From: JACOTK01 sp038256565
GTDB lineage: Bacteria; Actinomycetota; Acidimicrobiia; Acidimicrobiales; CADCSY01
Direction: 5' to 3'
Assembly (NCBI GenBank): GCA_038256565.1
Contig: JBBSKG010000028.1
Location: 1-23,551, forward strand
Length of the DNA stretch: 23,551 nucleotides
The notes under the pieces are model-generated. The model ran no database searches. It saw nothing but the letters and a program-made list of their open reading frames with translations, and was not told the DNA's origin. Below are positions 1-8,800 of the stretch, in pieces (positions within the stretch are counted from its first letter, which is position 1; each line of letters starts with the position of its first letter). A program made the position numbers and the translations under genes.

Positions 1-584
1 CCGCCGGAGTGGGCATACATGTCGGCGTCGCCGAGCACCACGGCCATGGCCTTGGCGCCAGCGGAGCCCATGGGAATGAGTTCGGCGTCGAGCGCTGCGG
101 CAACCGCTTGGGAGGCGGGAGGGTTGCGGGTGCGGCTGGTGACGACCCGAACTGGGCTGTCGCTCCCCGATGTGAGCGGTGTCGAGGGTTTCGCGTTGAG
201 AATGAGGTCACGAGCGGGAAGGCCTACGGCGCTAGTGGTTATTTGGCCGTCGACAGCCAAGGCGATGTGCACGGCCCAGTCGGTTCGGCCTTCTTCGCCG
301 AACTCTCGGGTGCCATCGAGTGGGTCGACAATCCAAACTCGTTGCGAAGAAAGTCTATTTGAGCGATCTGCCGACTCTTCCGAAAGTATTGGATCCTCAG
401 GCCGAGCAGTAGTCAGCAGATCACAAATGAGCTGGTTGGCCCTGCTGTCGCCCCTAGCTCGTAATGCGTCTGGATAAGCGAAACCATCCGATGCACGAAG
501 CGCCATAAGTAACGCTCCAGCCTGGCTCGCAATGTGGGCCGCAAGGGCGTCATCATCAAGAGAGGTCAAGAGGGGAGTAGTCAC
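1..584 (-). CDS. cysQ: 3'(2'),5'-bisphosphate (PAP) phosphatase, CysQ-like, partial
   Basis: This is the N-terminal part (about 194 codons) of an inositol-monophosphatase-superfamily enzyme; the C-terminus lies beyond the left edge. Visible metal-site motifs are SEES, then WIVDPLDGTREF, the family signature in which the Asp and Glu side chains bind Mg. CysQ proteins hydrolyse 3'-phosphoadenosine 5'-phosphate (PAP), the by-product of PAPS use, to AMP in the cytoplasm. The specificity assignment rests on the family signature plus divergence from cysDNC; a plain inositol or histidinol phosphatase is a weaker alternative. The GTG start at 584 is chosen because the protein begins there as family members do and a TACCGT hexamer sits 6 bases upstream. 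No Shine-Dalgarno is seen. A 9-bp inverted repeat overlaps the start. Confidence 0.85.
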   Translation of the reverse strand, partial: MTTPLLTSLDDDALAAHIASQAGALLMALRASDGFAYPDALRARGDSRANQLICDLLTTARPEDPILSEESADRSNRLSSQRVWIVDPLDGTREFGEEGRTDWAVHIALAVDGQITTSAVGLPARDLILNAKPSTPLTSGSDSPVRVVTSRTRNPPASQAVAAALDAELIPMGSAGAKAMAVVLGDADMYAHSG

Positions 585-592
585 CTCTTGAC
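565..592. repeat. 9-bp inverted repeat over the cysQ start
   Basis: GTCAAGAGG at 565-573 is exactly complementary to CCTCTTGAC at 584-592, with a 10-base spacer. It spans the cysQ GTG codon and the gap to its candidate -10 element. A further copy of the half-site, ACCTCTTGA, lies at 647-655 upstream of cysD. It could be an operator shared by the divergent genes, but no known regulator site is recognised. Confidence 0.5.
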
Positions 593-596
593 GGTA
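591..596 (-). promoter_or_regulatory. Candidate -10 element for cysQ (TACCGT)
   Basis: Read on the minus strand, TACCGT lies 6 bases before the GTG start of cysQ. This spacing would put the transcription start at or next to the start codon, giving a leaderless mRNA. No clear -35 box is seen. This is inference from position and from the same arrangement at seven other genes of the window. Confidence 0.35.
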
Positions 597-716
597 CACG
601 CCACCTCGGGCCAGAGCGGTTCCCTGAGTCGTCTCGCTATTCGGTAACCTCTTGAGATCGACACGACGATTTCTCCCCCAACTAATTCTTCAGGCTTTGA
701 TCTGCCTCATCTGAAG

Positions 717-1589
717 GTGCTCGAAGCCGAATCCATCACGATCATCCGCGAGGTGATTGCTGAGTTCGAGCGTCCTGTACTGCTTTTTTCTGGTGGCAAA
801 GACTCCATCGTTATGTTGCGTTTGGCAGAGAAAGCCTTTTGGCCCGCTCCTGTACCTTTTCCTGTGTTGCACGTAGACACTGGTCAGAATTTTGAAGAGG
901 TTCTTACCTATCGTGATAAGCGCGTGGCTGAGCTTGGCATTCAGTTGATTGTGGCCTCAGTCCAGGAATGGATCGATGACGGTCGTTTGCGTGAAGACCC
1001 AGGGGGCCAGCGAAATCGTCTGCAGACCCCCGTATTGCTTGATGCGATCGAACGTGGAGATTACAACGCCGCGTTTGGTGGTGCTCGACGTGATGAGGAG
1101 AAGGCCCGCGCTAAAGAACGGGTATATAGCTTCCGCGATGAGTTCGGCCAGTGGGACCCTAAGAATCAACGGCCTGAGTTATGGGGTCTCTACAACGGTC
1201 GCCACCACAAGGGTGAACACATCAGGGTTTTCCCGCTGAGCAACTGGACTGAACTCGACATCTGGCAGTACATCGCCGAAGACGACATAGAGATTCCCTC
1301 GATCTATTTCGCACACCGCCGAGAGGTCGTGCGTAGAGACGGAATGCTCATGGCTACTTGTCAATGGATTCAGCCAGCCGACGGCGAAGAGGCTTTTGAG
1401 GCAACCGTTCGTTACCGCACCGTTGGTGACGCTTCTTGTACGGCTGCGGTTGAGTCGGGCGCTGCGACTATTGATGATGTCATTGCTGAAGTAGCGGCCA
1501 CTCGCATCACCGAACGAGGCGCAACTCGGGCAGACGACAAGGTGTCTGAAGCGTCAATGGAAGATCGTAAACGTGAGGGGTATTTCTAA
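717..1589 (+). CDS. cysD: Sulfate adenylyltransferase small subunit
   Basis: CysD is the catalytic subunit of ATP sulfurylase, forming adenylyl sulfate (APS) from sulfate and ATP with the GTPase CysN. The PP-loop SGGKDS is at residues 25-30, followed by family segments HVDTGQNF, AFGGARRDEEKARAKER and the closing motif around KREGYF. From the GTG at 717 the protein has 290 residues, somewhat short of the usual ~300. The same frame stays open back to 648 and encodes a family-like stretch (GFDLPHLK just before the GTG), but contains no ATG, GTG or TTG there, so the true start is uncertain. There is no convincing ribosome binding site. It is the first gene of cysDNC; cysN follows after one base. 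Confidence 0.95.
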   Translation: MLEAESITIIREVIAEFERPVLLFSGGKDSIVMLRLAEKAFWPAPVPFPVLHVDTGQNFEEVLTYRDKRVAELGIQLIVASVQEWIDDGRLREDPGGQRNRLQTPVLLDAIERGDYNAAFGGARRDEEKARAKERVYSFRDEFGQWDPKNQRPELWGLYNGRHHKGEHIRVFPLSNWTELDIWQYIAEDDIEIPSIYFAHRREVVRRDGMLMATCQWIQPADGEEAFEATVRYRTVGDASCTAAVESGAATIDDVIAEVAATRITERGATRADDKVSEASMEDRKREGYF

Positions 1590-1590
1590 G

Positions 1591-2847
1591 ATGGAACTCT
1601 TGCGCTTTGCTACCGCTGGGTCGGTAGACGATGGAAAGTCGACGCTGATCGGGCGTTTACTTTTCGACTCGAAATCTATTTTTGAAGACGCCCTCGAAGC
1701 TGTCGAACGAACAAGTCGTCAGCGGGGCGAGGAAACCAACCTTGCGCTTTTGACAGATGGCCTGCGGGCCGAACGTGAACAAGGCATCACGATTGATGTT
1801 GCCTATAGATATTTCGCTACGCCTAAGCGCAAGTTCATCATTGCGGACACTCCGGGTCATGTTCAGTACACACGCAACATGGTCACTGGGGCATCGACTG
1901 CCGATGTGGCGTTGATTTTGGTCGATGCTCGCAAGGGCATTCTTGAACAGTCCCGCCGGCATGCTTTCTTGGCAACGTTGTTGCGCGTTCCGCACCTGGT
2001 CGTGTGTGTCAACAAGATGGACCTAGTCGAGTATTCACAAGAGCGATTCGATGAGATTAAGGCCGACTTTCGAGCGTTTGCTGCGAAGCTTGACATCACT
2101 GACTTGGTCTTCATTCCGGTGTCTGCACTCGATGGTGACAACGTGGTCAACAGAAGTACCAACATGGATTGGTATGAGGGTTCATCATTGTTGCACCACC
2201 TCGAAGAGGTGCATATAGCGTCTGACCGCAACTTGATTGACGCTCGCTTTCCTGTCCAGATGGTGATTCGTCCACGCGATGACGAGTTTCATGATTACCG
2301 TGGTTATGCGGGCCAGATGGCTGGTGGAGTTTTGCGTCCTGGTGACGAAGTCGTAGCACTTCCTTCTGGGTTCACTTCCACAATCTCGGCAATAGAAACA
2401 GCCGATGGTCCCGTAAGCGAGGCGTATGCACCAATGGCGGTGACAATTCGTCTTGATGGTGAGATCGACATCAGTCGTGGTGACATGTTGTGTCGTAGCC
2501 AGAACCGACCCACCGTCAGCCAAGACATTGACGCAATGATTTGTTGGATGTCGGACACCCCGCTTCAAGAGAGGGGGAAGTACGTCATTAAACACACCAC
2601 GCGCGTTGCCCGTGCGTTGATTTCCAAGGTTCACTACGGCCTTGATGTGAACACCTTGCATCGTGATGAATCGGTTCATTCTCTTGGGTTAAATGAGATT
2701 GGCAAAGTGTCGCTACGTTCGACAGTCCCGCTCTTTCACGACGAATACCGACGCAACCGAGCAACAGGCAGTTTTGTTCTCATTGATGAACAGACCAACG
2801 CAACTGTTGCAGGTGGCATGATTCTCAGCCGTGAGCATGGCCGCTGA
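1591..2847 (+). CDS. cysN: Sulfate adenylyltransferase large (GTPase) subunit
   Basis: CysN is an EF-Tu-like GTPase whose GTP hydrolysis drives APS synthesis by CysD. The P-loop GSVDDGKST occupies residues 10-18; the switch region with REQGITIDVAYRYF, then DTPGH and NKMD, complete the G domain in the first ~200 residues, and two beta-barrel domains follow. The 418-residue length is that of the CysN portion alone. The ATG at 1591 is chosen over the in-frame GTG at 1573 because family proteins begin directly with LRFATAGSVDDGKST, and GAGGGG at 1575-1580 serves as ribosome binding site. The gene starts one base after the cysD stop and overlaps cysC. In many bacteria CysN and CysC are fused; here they are separate, overlapping genes. 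Confidence 0.95.
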   Translation: MELLRFATAGSVDDGKSTLIGRLLFDSKSIFEDALEAVERTSRQRGEETNLALLTDGLRAEREQGITIDVAYRYFATPKRKFIIADTPGHVQYTRNMVTGASTADVALILVDARKGILEQSRRHAFLATLLRVPHLVVCVNKMDLVEYSQERFDEIKADFRAFAAKLDITDLVFIPVSALDGDNVVNRSTNMDWYEGSSLLHHLEEVHIASDRNLIDARFPVQMVIRPRDDEFHDYRGYAGQMAGGVLRPGDEVVALPSGFTSTISAIETADGPVSEAYAPMAVTIRLDGEIDISRGDMLCRSQNRPTVSQDIDAMICWMSDTPLQERGKYVIKHTTRVARALISKVHYGLDVNTLHRDESVHSLGLNEIGKVSLRSTVPLFHDEYRRNRATGSFVLIDEQTNATVAGGMILSREHGR

Positions 2848-3436
2848 ACCTGAGCGCAATATCACCTGGCACCACAGTGATTTTTCTCGCGAACAGCGTT
2901 GGAGTGCCTTGGGCGTGCAAGGGGCCACGGTTTGGTTGACAGGGCTATCTGGTAGCGGCAAGTCAACAGTGGCGGTAGAGCTGGAAGCCCAACTTATTCG
3001 TGCTGGTCGACTTGCCTATTTGCTTGACGGCGACAACATCCGCCACGGCCTAAACAGCGATCTTGGTTTTAGCGATGAGGACCGTGCAGAGAATGTACGT
3101 CGCAACGCCGAGGTCGCCCGACTGATGGCTGACGCTGGCATGGTCGCAATTGTGCCGGTGATAAGTCCATTTAGAGAAGGACGAGATCGGGTGCGTCAGA
3201 TGCATGAGGTGGCTGGCCTCACTTTTGTCGAGGTCTTCCTTGACACACCGCTTGGCGAATGCGAACAGAGGGACCCAAAGGGCCTATATGCAAAGGCACG
3301 CAGCGGTGAACTTTCAGGCATGACCGGCATCGACAGCCCTTATGAGCCCCCAACAAATCCAGAACTTGTTCTTAAGCCAACAGATGGGTCACCAGAAGAA
3401 TTGGCGACGTTAGTCTTTAGTTTTTTAAGAGGTTGA
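2837..3436 (+). CDS. cysC: Adenylylsulfate (APS) kinase
   Basis: CysC phosphorylates APS at the 3' position to give PAPS in the cytoplasm. The P-loop GLSGSGKST is at residues 36-44, followed by the APS-binding region DGDNIRHGLNSDLGFS and the SPFR segment (Ser110), where related enzymes carry the phosphoryl-accepting serine. The C-terminal family motif with RDPKGLYAKARSGE and GIDSPYEPP is intact. With ATG 2837 the protein has 199 residues, a normal single-domain APS kinase. An in-frame GTG at 2831 would add two residues. The first 11 bases overlap the end of cysN, so translation is probably coupled. Making PAPS, together with nearby CysQ, suggests assimilation through PAPS or use in sulfotransfer; no reductase gene is in the window. 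Confidence 0.95.
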   Translation: MAAEPERNITWHHSDFSREQRWSALGVQGATVWLTGLSGSGKSTVAVELEAQLIRAGRLAYLLDGDNIRHGLNSDLGFSDEDRAENVRRNAEVARLMADAGMVAIVPVISPFREGRDRVRQMHEVAGLTFVEVFLDTPLGECEQRDPKGLYAKARSGELSGMTGIDSPYEPPTNPELVLKPTDGSPEELATLVFSFLRG

Positions 3437-3444
3437 ACTAGTCC

Positions 3445-3684
3445 CTAGACGATGGGTGGGCCGTATTGCTCGCCCTTGTCGGAGTAGCACTCAGAATGGA
3501 AATGCTCGACACGAGTCCATTTGCCCTCGGTGTATACGTTGGCAATTACTTGACTGCGCTGGGTCTTGGCTGCGAACTTGATGGCCTCTTCGCAAATGGC
3601 GCATATAGAGCTGCTGCCAGCTTCGACTCGGCGCAAAACAGCCCTGCTTTGCTGGTTTGGCGTTTTCGTTGTGGTCTTACTCAT
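3445..3684 (-). CDS. Small Cys/His (zinc-ribbon-like) protein of unknown function
   Basis: This 79-residue protein is not recognised. It has a CAIC pair at Cys28 and Cys31 and a HFHSEC cluster (His61, His63, Cys66), a spacing that could bind one zinc ion. It has a Ser/Thr/Lys-rich N-terminus and no membrane segment. The ATG at 3684 is preceded by AGGA with 5 bases of spacing, which supports the start. It lies 6 bases downstream of the two-helix membrane protein gene, which in turn is 7 bases downstream of ettA, so the three form a likely operon. It converges on cysC with an 8-base gap and no visible terminator. The coding status is supported by the ribosome binding site and operon position; the zinc role is inference. 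Confidence 0.75.
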   Translation of the reverse strand: MSKTTTKTPNQQSRAVLRRVEAGSSSICAICEEAIKFAAKTQRSQVIANVYTEGKWTRVEHFHSECYSDKGEQYGPPIV

Positions 3685-3690
3685 GGTTTC

Positions 3691-4047
3691 CTATCGGCTG
3701 TCGTCGCCTCCGATCAAGCGTCCGAGACGAAATGCTTGGCCAACTAGCGAACGAAGAGCGTCTTCGTCAGCACCAGCACTTTGGAGATCAGCAATCGTCT
3801 GTTCCATTTCTTCACCAAGGTTTTCATCTAGGGCTTGGCTTGATTGGCCAAGTGCCTTTCGTGGAGGCGTTGAAAGCGATGAGGAAGCAACCGTTGTGGC
3901 CACGATGAGACACAGTGCCGCTATTGCGCTGATGATGCCGAAAGTAACCGGCCACCCTGTTGAGCCTGCGATCGAGCTGACGATCATGCCCGCGATGCTC
4001 ATGACGCATGTGGTTAAGGCGAGAGCTCGTATGGACGAGATGGACAT
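3691..4047 (-). CDS. Two-helix membrane protein of unknown function
   Basis: This 118-residue protein begins with two hydrophobic segments, about residues 6-27 and 31-55, separated by a short Gly/Ser/Thr turn. An acidic, polar C-terminal half (about residues 65-118) with DENLGEEMEQTI and a possible amphipathic helix follows. The start at 4047 is chosen because it begins just before the first helix and 7 bases after the ettA stop; a longer frame reaching 4197 would run inside ettA and is rejected. No family is recognised. The topology suggests a small inner-membrane protein with a cytoplasmic or external acidic tail. Linkage to ettA and to the downstream Cys/His protein suggests co-transcription, not a shared function. 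Confidence 0.7.
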   Translation of the reverse strand: MSISSIRALALTTCVMSIAGMIVSSIAGSTGWPVTFGIISAIAALCLIVATTVASSSLSTPPRKALGQSSQALDENLGEEMEQTIADLQSAGADEDALRSLVGQAFRLGRLIGGDDSR

Positions 4048-4054
4048 GATGAGG

Positions 4055-5734
4055 TCAGGCTCGACGTAGCGGTTTGTACTTGATGCGATGAGGTTGATCG
4101 GCTTCGGCCCCGAGACGCTTATGGCGATCGACCTCGTAGTCGCTGAAGTTACCTTCAAACCATCGAACCTCTGAGTCGCCTTCAAAGGCAAGAACATGCG
4201 TTGCTACCCGGTCGAGGAACCATCGATCGTGACTGATGACAACTGCGCAACCGGGGAAAGAAAGCAGCGCATCTTCAAGTGCTCGCAGAGTGTCAACATC
4301 GAGATCATTGGTGGGCTCATCGAGCAGAACAACGTTTCCGCCGGTCAGCAGCTGGCGAGCGAGGTGAACTCGATTGCGCTCGCCTCCTGACAAGACCCCG
4401 ACCTTCTTTTGCTGGTCTGATCCCTTGAAGTTAAACGAGGCAACATAGGCCCGACCGTTCATGGTGCGGTTACCTATCTTCACCTCTTCGCCTCCACCTG
4501 TGATTGCTTCATAAACCGTGTGGTCGTCTTCGAGGACGTCGCGCGACTGATCTACATATGAGAGTTCAACAGTTGAGCCCACGGTCAAAGTTCCTTCGTC
4601 GGGCTTTTCGGTGCCAGTAATCATGCGAAACAGGGTGGTCTTGCCCGCTCCGTTTGGTCCGACGACACCGACGATTCCAGCTTTTGGCAAAGTAAAGGTG
4701 AGATCTTCAAATAGCAGTCGGTCGCCGTAACCCTTAGAGACCTTGTCTGCTTCGATCACAACATCACCCAGGCGGGGCCCCGGTGGGATGACGATTTCAA
4801 GTCGATCATTTCCACGATCGGCCGCTTGAGCCTCAGCGAGAAGTTGCTCGTAGTTGCTTAGGCGGGCTTTACCCTTTGCTTGGCGAGCACGTGGTGCCAT
4901 GCGTACCCATTCCAATTCGCGCTCAAGTGTGCGCCTCCGGGCAGATTCATGCTTTTCTTCTTGTGCCAGCCTGGCCGACTTCTGTTCGAGCCAGCCTGAA
5001 TAATTCCCCTCAAACGGAAAGCCACGACCGCGGTCGAGTTCGAGAATCCATCCAGCCACATTGTCGAGGAAATAACGATCGTGAGTGATAGCAACGACTG
5101 TTCCCGAGTAGTCCTTAAGAAAGCGTTCCAGCCATGCGACCGACTCGGCATCGAGATGATTGGTTGGTTCGTCGAGCAACAACAGGTCTGGGTGTCCCAA
5201 CAACAGCCTGCAAAGCGCAACCCTGCGACTTTCGCCACCAGATAGCGTTGCCACGTCAGCGTCTCCAGCAGGAAGGCGAAGCGCGTCCATCGCTATCTCA
5301 ACTGTGCGCTCAAGGTCCCAAGCGTTGCTTGCATCGATGCGATCTTGCAGGTCTGATTGCTCAGCTAAAAGTTTGTCGAAGTCGGCATCAGGTTCGCCAA
5401 AGGCCTCACAGACTGCGTTGTAGCGATCAAGTACGGCCTTGGTCTCGCTGACCCCTTCCATGACATTGCCCATGACGTCTTTAGAGGCGTCGAGACGAGG
5501 TTCTTGCGGCAACATGCCCACAGTAAAACCTGGCGTTAGGCGAGCTTCACCGGTAAAGCCGTCATCTTCGCCAGCCATGATGCGAAGGATTGACGACTTG
5601 CCAGACCCGTTCGAGCCAATTACGCCGATCTTGGCACCAGGAATAAATGCCAAGGTGATGTCATCGAGTACTTGGCGATCGGGAGGGTAAAACCGGTTGA
5701 GCTTGTGCATCGTATAGATGTATGTCGCTGTCAT
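4055..5734 (-). CDS. ettA: Energy-dependent translational throttle EttA (ABC-F ATPase)
   Basis: EttA is a soluble ABC-F protein that binds the ribosomal E site and couples translation initiation to the ADP/ATP ratio. The first ATPase domain has Walker A GSNGSGKSS (residues 40-48), the arm insert at about 90-140, signature LSGGE (164) and Walker B LLLDEPTNHLD (185-195). The inter-domain linker with the family run ELEWVR and RQAKGKARL lies at about 273-291. The second domain has GPNGAGKTT (359-367), LSGGERNRVHL and LLDEPTNDLD. The end, RIKYKPLRR, matches the EttA C-terminus. With ATG 5734 it has 559 residues, as expected for EttA (E. coli 555). It diverges from kgd; TACGGT lies 8 bases before the start. 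Two small genes follow closely. Confidence 0.95.
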   Translation of the reverse strand: MTATYIYTMHKLNRFYPPDRQVLDDITLAFIPGAKIGVIGSNGSGKSSILRIMAGEDDGFTGEARLTPGFTVGMLPQEPRLDASKDVMGNVMEGVSETKAVLDRYNAVCEAFGEPDADFDKLLAEQSDLQDRIDASNAWDLERTVEIAMDALRLPAGDADVATLSGGESRRVALCRLLLGHPDLLLLDEPTNHLDAESVAWLERFLKDYSGTVVAITHDRYFLDNVAGWILELDRGRGFPFEGNYSGWLEQKSARLAQEEKHESARRRTLERELEWVRMAPRARQAKGKARLSNYEQLLAEAQAADRGNDRLEIVIPPGPRLGDVVIEADKVSKGYGDRLLFEDLTFTLPKAGIVGVVGPNGAGKTTLFRMITGTEKPDEGTLTVGSTVELSYVDQSRDVLEDDHTVYEAITGGGEEVKIGNRTMNGRAYVASFNFKGSDQQKKVGVLSGGERNRVHLARQLLTGGNVVLLDEPTNDLDVDTLRALEDALLSFPGCAVVISHDRWFLDRVATHVLAFEGDSEVRWFEGNFSDYEVDRHKRLGAEADQPHRIKYKPLRRA

Positions 5735-5742
5735 ATTCCATG

Positions 5743-5748
5743 ACCGTA
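5743..5748 (-). promoter_or_regulatory. Candidate -10 element for ettA (TACGGT)
   Basis: On the minus strand the 10-mer GTACGGTCAT carries TACGGT 8 bases before the ettA ATG. The identical 10-mer lies before the frnE-like gene at 15689. It would fit a leaderless transcript; no -35 box is clear. This is inference. Confidence 0.35.
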
Positions 5749-5809
5749 CTGCGCCTTTGGGGGGCATGGGGCATAGTGACAGCAGTGCTGGCCACTTCTC
5801 CCGAACCTG

Positions 5810-5815
5810 TAGCAT
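5810..5815 (+). promoter_or_regulatory. Candidate -10 element for kgd (TAGCAT)
   Basis: TAGCAT lies 8 bases before the GTG at 5824 that best fits the KGD N-terminus. If used, the mRNA would begin at or near the start codon. No Shine-Dalgarno precedes that GTG. This is inference, and the alternative start at 5776 would make it irrelevant. Confidence 0.3.
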
Positions 5816-5823
5816 CGGGTTTT

Positions 5824-8800
5824 GTGAGTGACCTGATTAGTCCTGATACTTCATTTGGCCCTAACGCTTGGCTAGTTGATGAGATGTACGAGCAATACCT
5901 CGTCGATGTCAATTCAGTAAGTGAGGTGTGGCGGGAGTTTTTTGCCGACTACCGCAAGGGTGTTTCTCCCACGGTCACGCCAGCAGCCGTACCACCTGTA
6001 ACGGCTCAGCCACCAGGTGCGCCGGTGGAAACACTTTCGACTCCAGCACAGGCGGCACCCACTAAAGAGGCAGAGCCTCCTAAACGAGCCCCAATTGCCA
6101 AAGCGGCAGAGCCCATTAAGGGCGTTGGGGCACGCATCGTTGCCAACATGGAGGCGAGTCTTGGTGTGCCCACGGCCACGAGTTTTAGGGTTGTTCCAGC
6201 GAAGCTGCTTGAGGTCAATCGTCGTGTGATCAACGGTTATTTGGGTCGTAGTCTTGGCGGCAAGGTCAGTTTCACTCATCTGATCGGTTATGCAGTTATT
6301 AAAGCGCTCGAGTCAGTGCCCGTGATGAACGCTGCTTACACCAAGCTCGATGATGGACCCGGTGTCTTGCGTCATGATCATGTCGGTCTTGGTATAGCAG
6401 TAGATCTTGAGAAGCCCGATGGAAGCCGTGCTCTGTTGGTACCTTGTGTCAAGCATGCTGACACGCTTGATTTCCAGTCGTTTCACACTGCATATGAGGA
6501 GGTCATCCGAAAGGTTCGATCGAACAAGCTGAGTGTCGATGACTTCTCTGGGGTCACTGTCAGTCTCACTAATCCGGGAACGATTGGAACGGTGCAATCA
6601 GTGCCCCGTCTCATGCCTGGCCAAGGGCTGATTGTTGGGGTTGGTTCTATTGATTATCCGGCTGAATATCAGGCCGCTGATAGTCGGGCGTTGGCAGATC
6701 TTGGTGTGTCAAAGGTCGTCACGATCACCTCAACATATGACCATCGCATCATTCAGGGCGCAGAGTCGGGCATGTTCCTCAAGCGGGTCCACGAGCTGTT
6801 GTTGGGTGCCGACGATTTTTATCAGCAGGTGTTTGCATCTCTTGGCGTGCCTTATGAGCCCGTTGAATGGCGTCGAGACGTCAACCCACTTGATGCAACC
6901 GAGGCTTTGCTCCATAAACAGATGCAACTCAATGCTCTGGTCAACATGTATCGCGTGCGTGGTCACCTAATTGCCGATCTCGATCCATTGCGATGGCGCG
7001 AACCTCACACTCACCCCGAACTTGACCCCGCAACCTATGGTTTCACGCTTTGGGATCTTGATCGTGAGTTCCTCGCACGTGGTCTTGCCGGTCATGATCG
7101 AATGGCACTCGGTGACATCTTGCACTTGTTGCGCGACGCATACTCCAGAACCATTGGAGTTGAGTACATGCACATTCAAGAACCCGAACAAAAACAATGG
7201 GTGCAAGAGCGAGTTGAAGGTGTAAATGTATCTCCCGACATTGACGAGCAGCGCCACATATTGGCCAAGCTCAACGCTGCTGAAGCACTGGAGCGTTTTC
7301 TTGCGACCAAGTATGTAGGGGCAAAGCGTTTCGGCATCGAGGGAGCAGAAACAGCAGTGCCACTTCTTGATGCCGTGCTTGAGGCCGCAGCTGATTCTGG
7401 CATGAAGAGTGCGGTAATGGGCATGGCGCATCGTGGCCGATTGAATGTGTTGGTAAACGTTGTTGGAAAGAGTTACCAGCAATTGTTCATGGAGTTTGAG
7501 GGTGCAGTAGACCCGAACATGGTTCAAGGTTCAGGTGATGTGAAGTATCACCTGGGTGCAAAAGGCGTCTTTAAGAGTCGTTCAGGCATTGAGATTCCAG
7601 TTGAACTTGCAGCAAACCCTTCGCACCTAGAAGCGGTCAACCCGGTCGTTGAAGGCATGGTGCGTGCCTTGCAAGATCGCATCGACGACCCGTCAGCCTT
7701 TTCAGTGCTTCCTATTCTCATTCATGGTGACGCAGCTTTTGCTGGACAAGGTGTCGTGGCTGAGACCTTGAACCTCTCTGATCTCAAGGGCTATCGCACG
7801 GGCGGCACTGTCCATTTGGTTATCAATAACCAACTTGGTTTCACAACCTCTCCTGAATACGGCCGTTCATCTTGGTACTGCACAGATGTGGCCAAAATGG
7901 TCCAAGCTCCTATCTTTCATGTCAATGGTGACGATCCTGAGGCGTGTGTTCGTGTAGCTCGTCTTGCCTTTGAGTTTCGTCAGGCATTTCACAAGGATGT
8001 AGTAATCGACTTGGTTTGTTATCGGCGTCATGGTCATAACGAGGCGGACGATCCCAGCTTCACTCAGCCGCTTATGTATCAGCGCATTAACGCCCGTCGT
8101 TCGGTGCGAAAGCTCTACGTCGAGTCCTTGGTCAAGCGTGGTTTCATCACGGTGGAAGAAGCAGAGAGCGCTTTGGCCGATTTCTCTGCGCGCTTGCAGG
8201 CAGCGCTCGATGAGACGAGGGCACTGGCACCATCCGAACCTGTTCGGGCACTCCTTTCACAGGGAGGAAAAGGCGTGCTTGCCCACGTTCCCACCGGGAT
8301 AGATCGTTCAGTAGTAGATGAGGTGTTTGCTGCATTGAACACCACGTCTGAGGGCTTTACGATGCATCCTCGTTTGGCGAAACAGTTTGATACCCGCGCC
8401 AAACTCTATGAAGAAGGACAGATTGAGTGGGCAACGGCTGAAGCCCTCGCATTTGGTTCTATCTTGCTTGATGGCCGTGACATTCGTTTTGCTGGTCAAG
8501 ACTCACGGCGCGGAACCTTTTCGCAGCGTCACGCGGTGTTGGTTGATCAAAATACTGGTGGTGAATATGCCCCTCTTGCTCATCTTTCACGCACTCAGGG
8601 CAAGTTCTGGATTTACGACTCGCTGCTTTCGGAATATGCAGCCGTTGGTTTTGAGTACGGCTATTCCCTTATGCATGAGAACGCTCTTGTGTGTTGGGAA
8701 GCTCAGTTTGGTGACTTTGTAAACGGTGCACAGATCATCATCGATCAGTTCATTGCGGCGGCTGAAGACAAGTGGGAACAGCACTCTGGGCTCGTGTTGT

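Noticed and set aside
9..477. Plus-strand open frames at the left end.
   Set aside because: They are antisense to the cysQ-like gene, whose catalytic motifs are intact on the minus strand.
4048..4197. Longer N-terminus for the two-helix membrane protein.
   Set aside because: It would lie entirely inside the ettA coding region; the start at 4047 fits the operon spacing.
5722..5823. Longer kgd starts at 5740 or 5776.
   Set aside because: The added residues show no likeness to KGD N-termini; 5776 remains possible because of a GGGG upstream.
6967..7527. Minus-strand 186-codon frame within kgd.
   Set aside because: It is a shadow of the well-conserved KGD E1 domain and has no recognisable motif.
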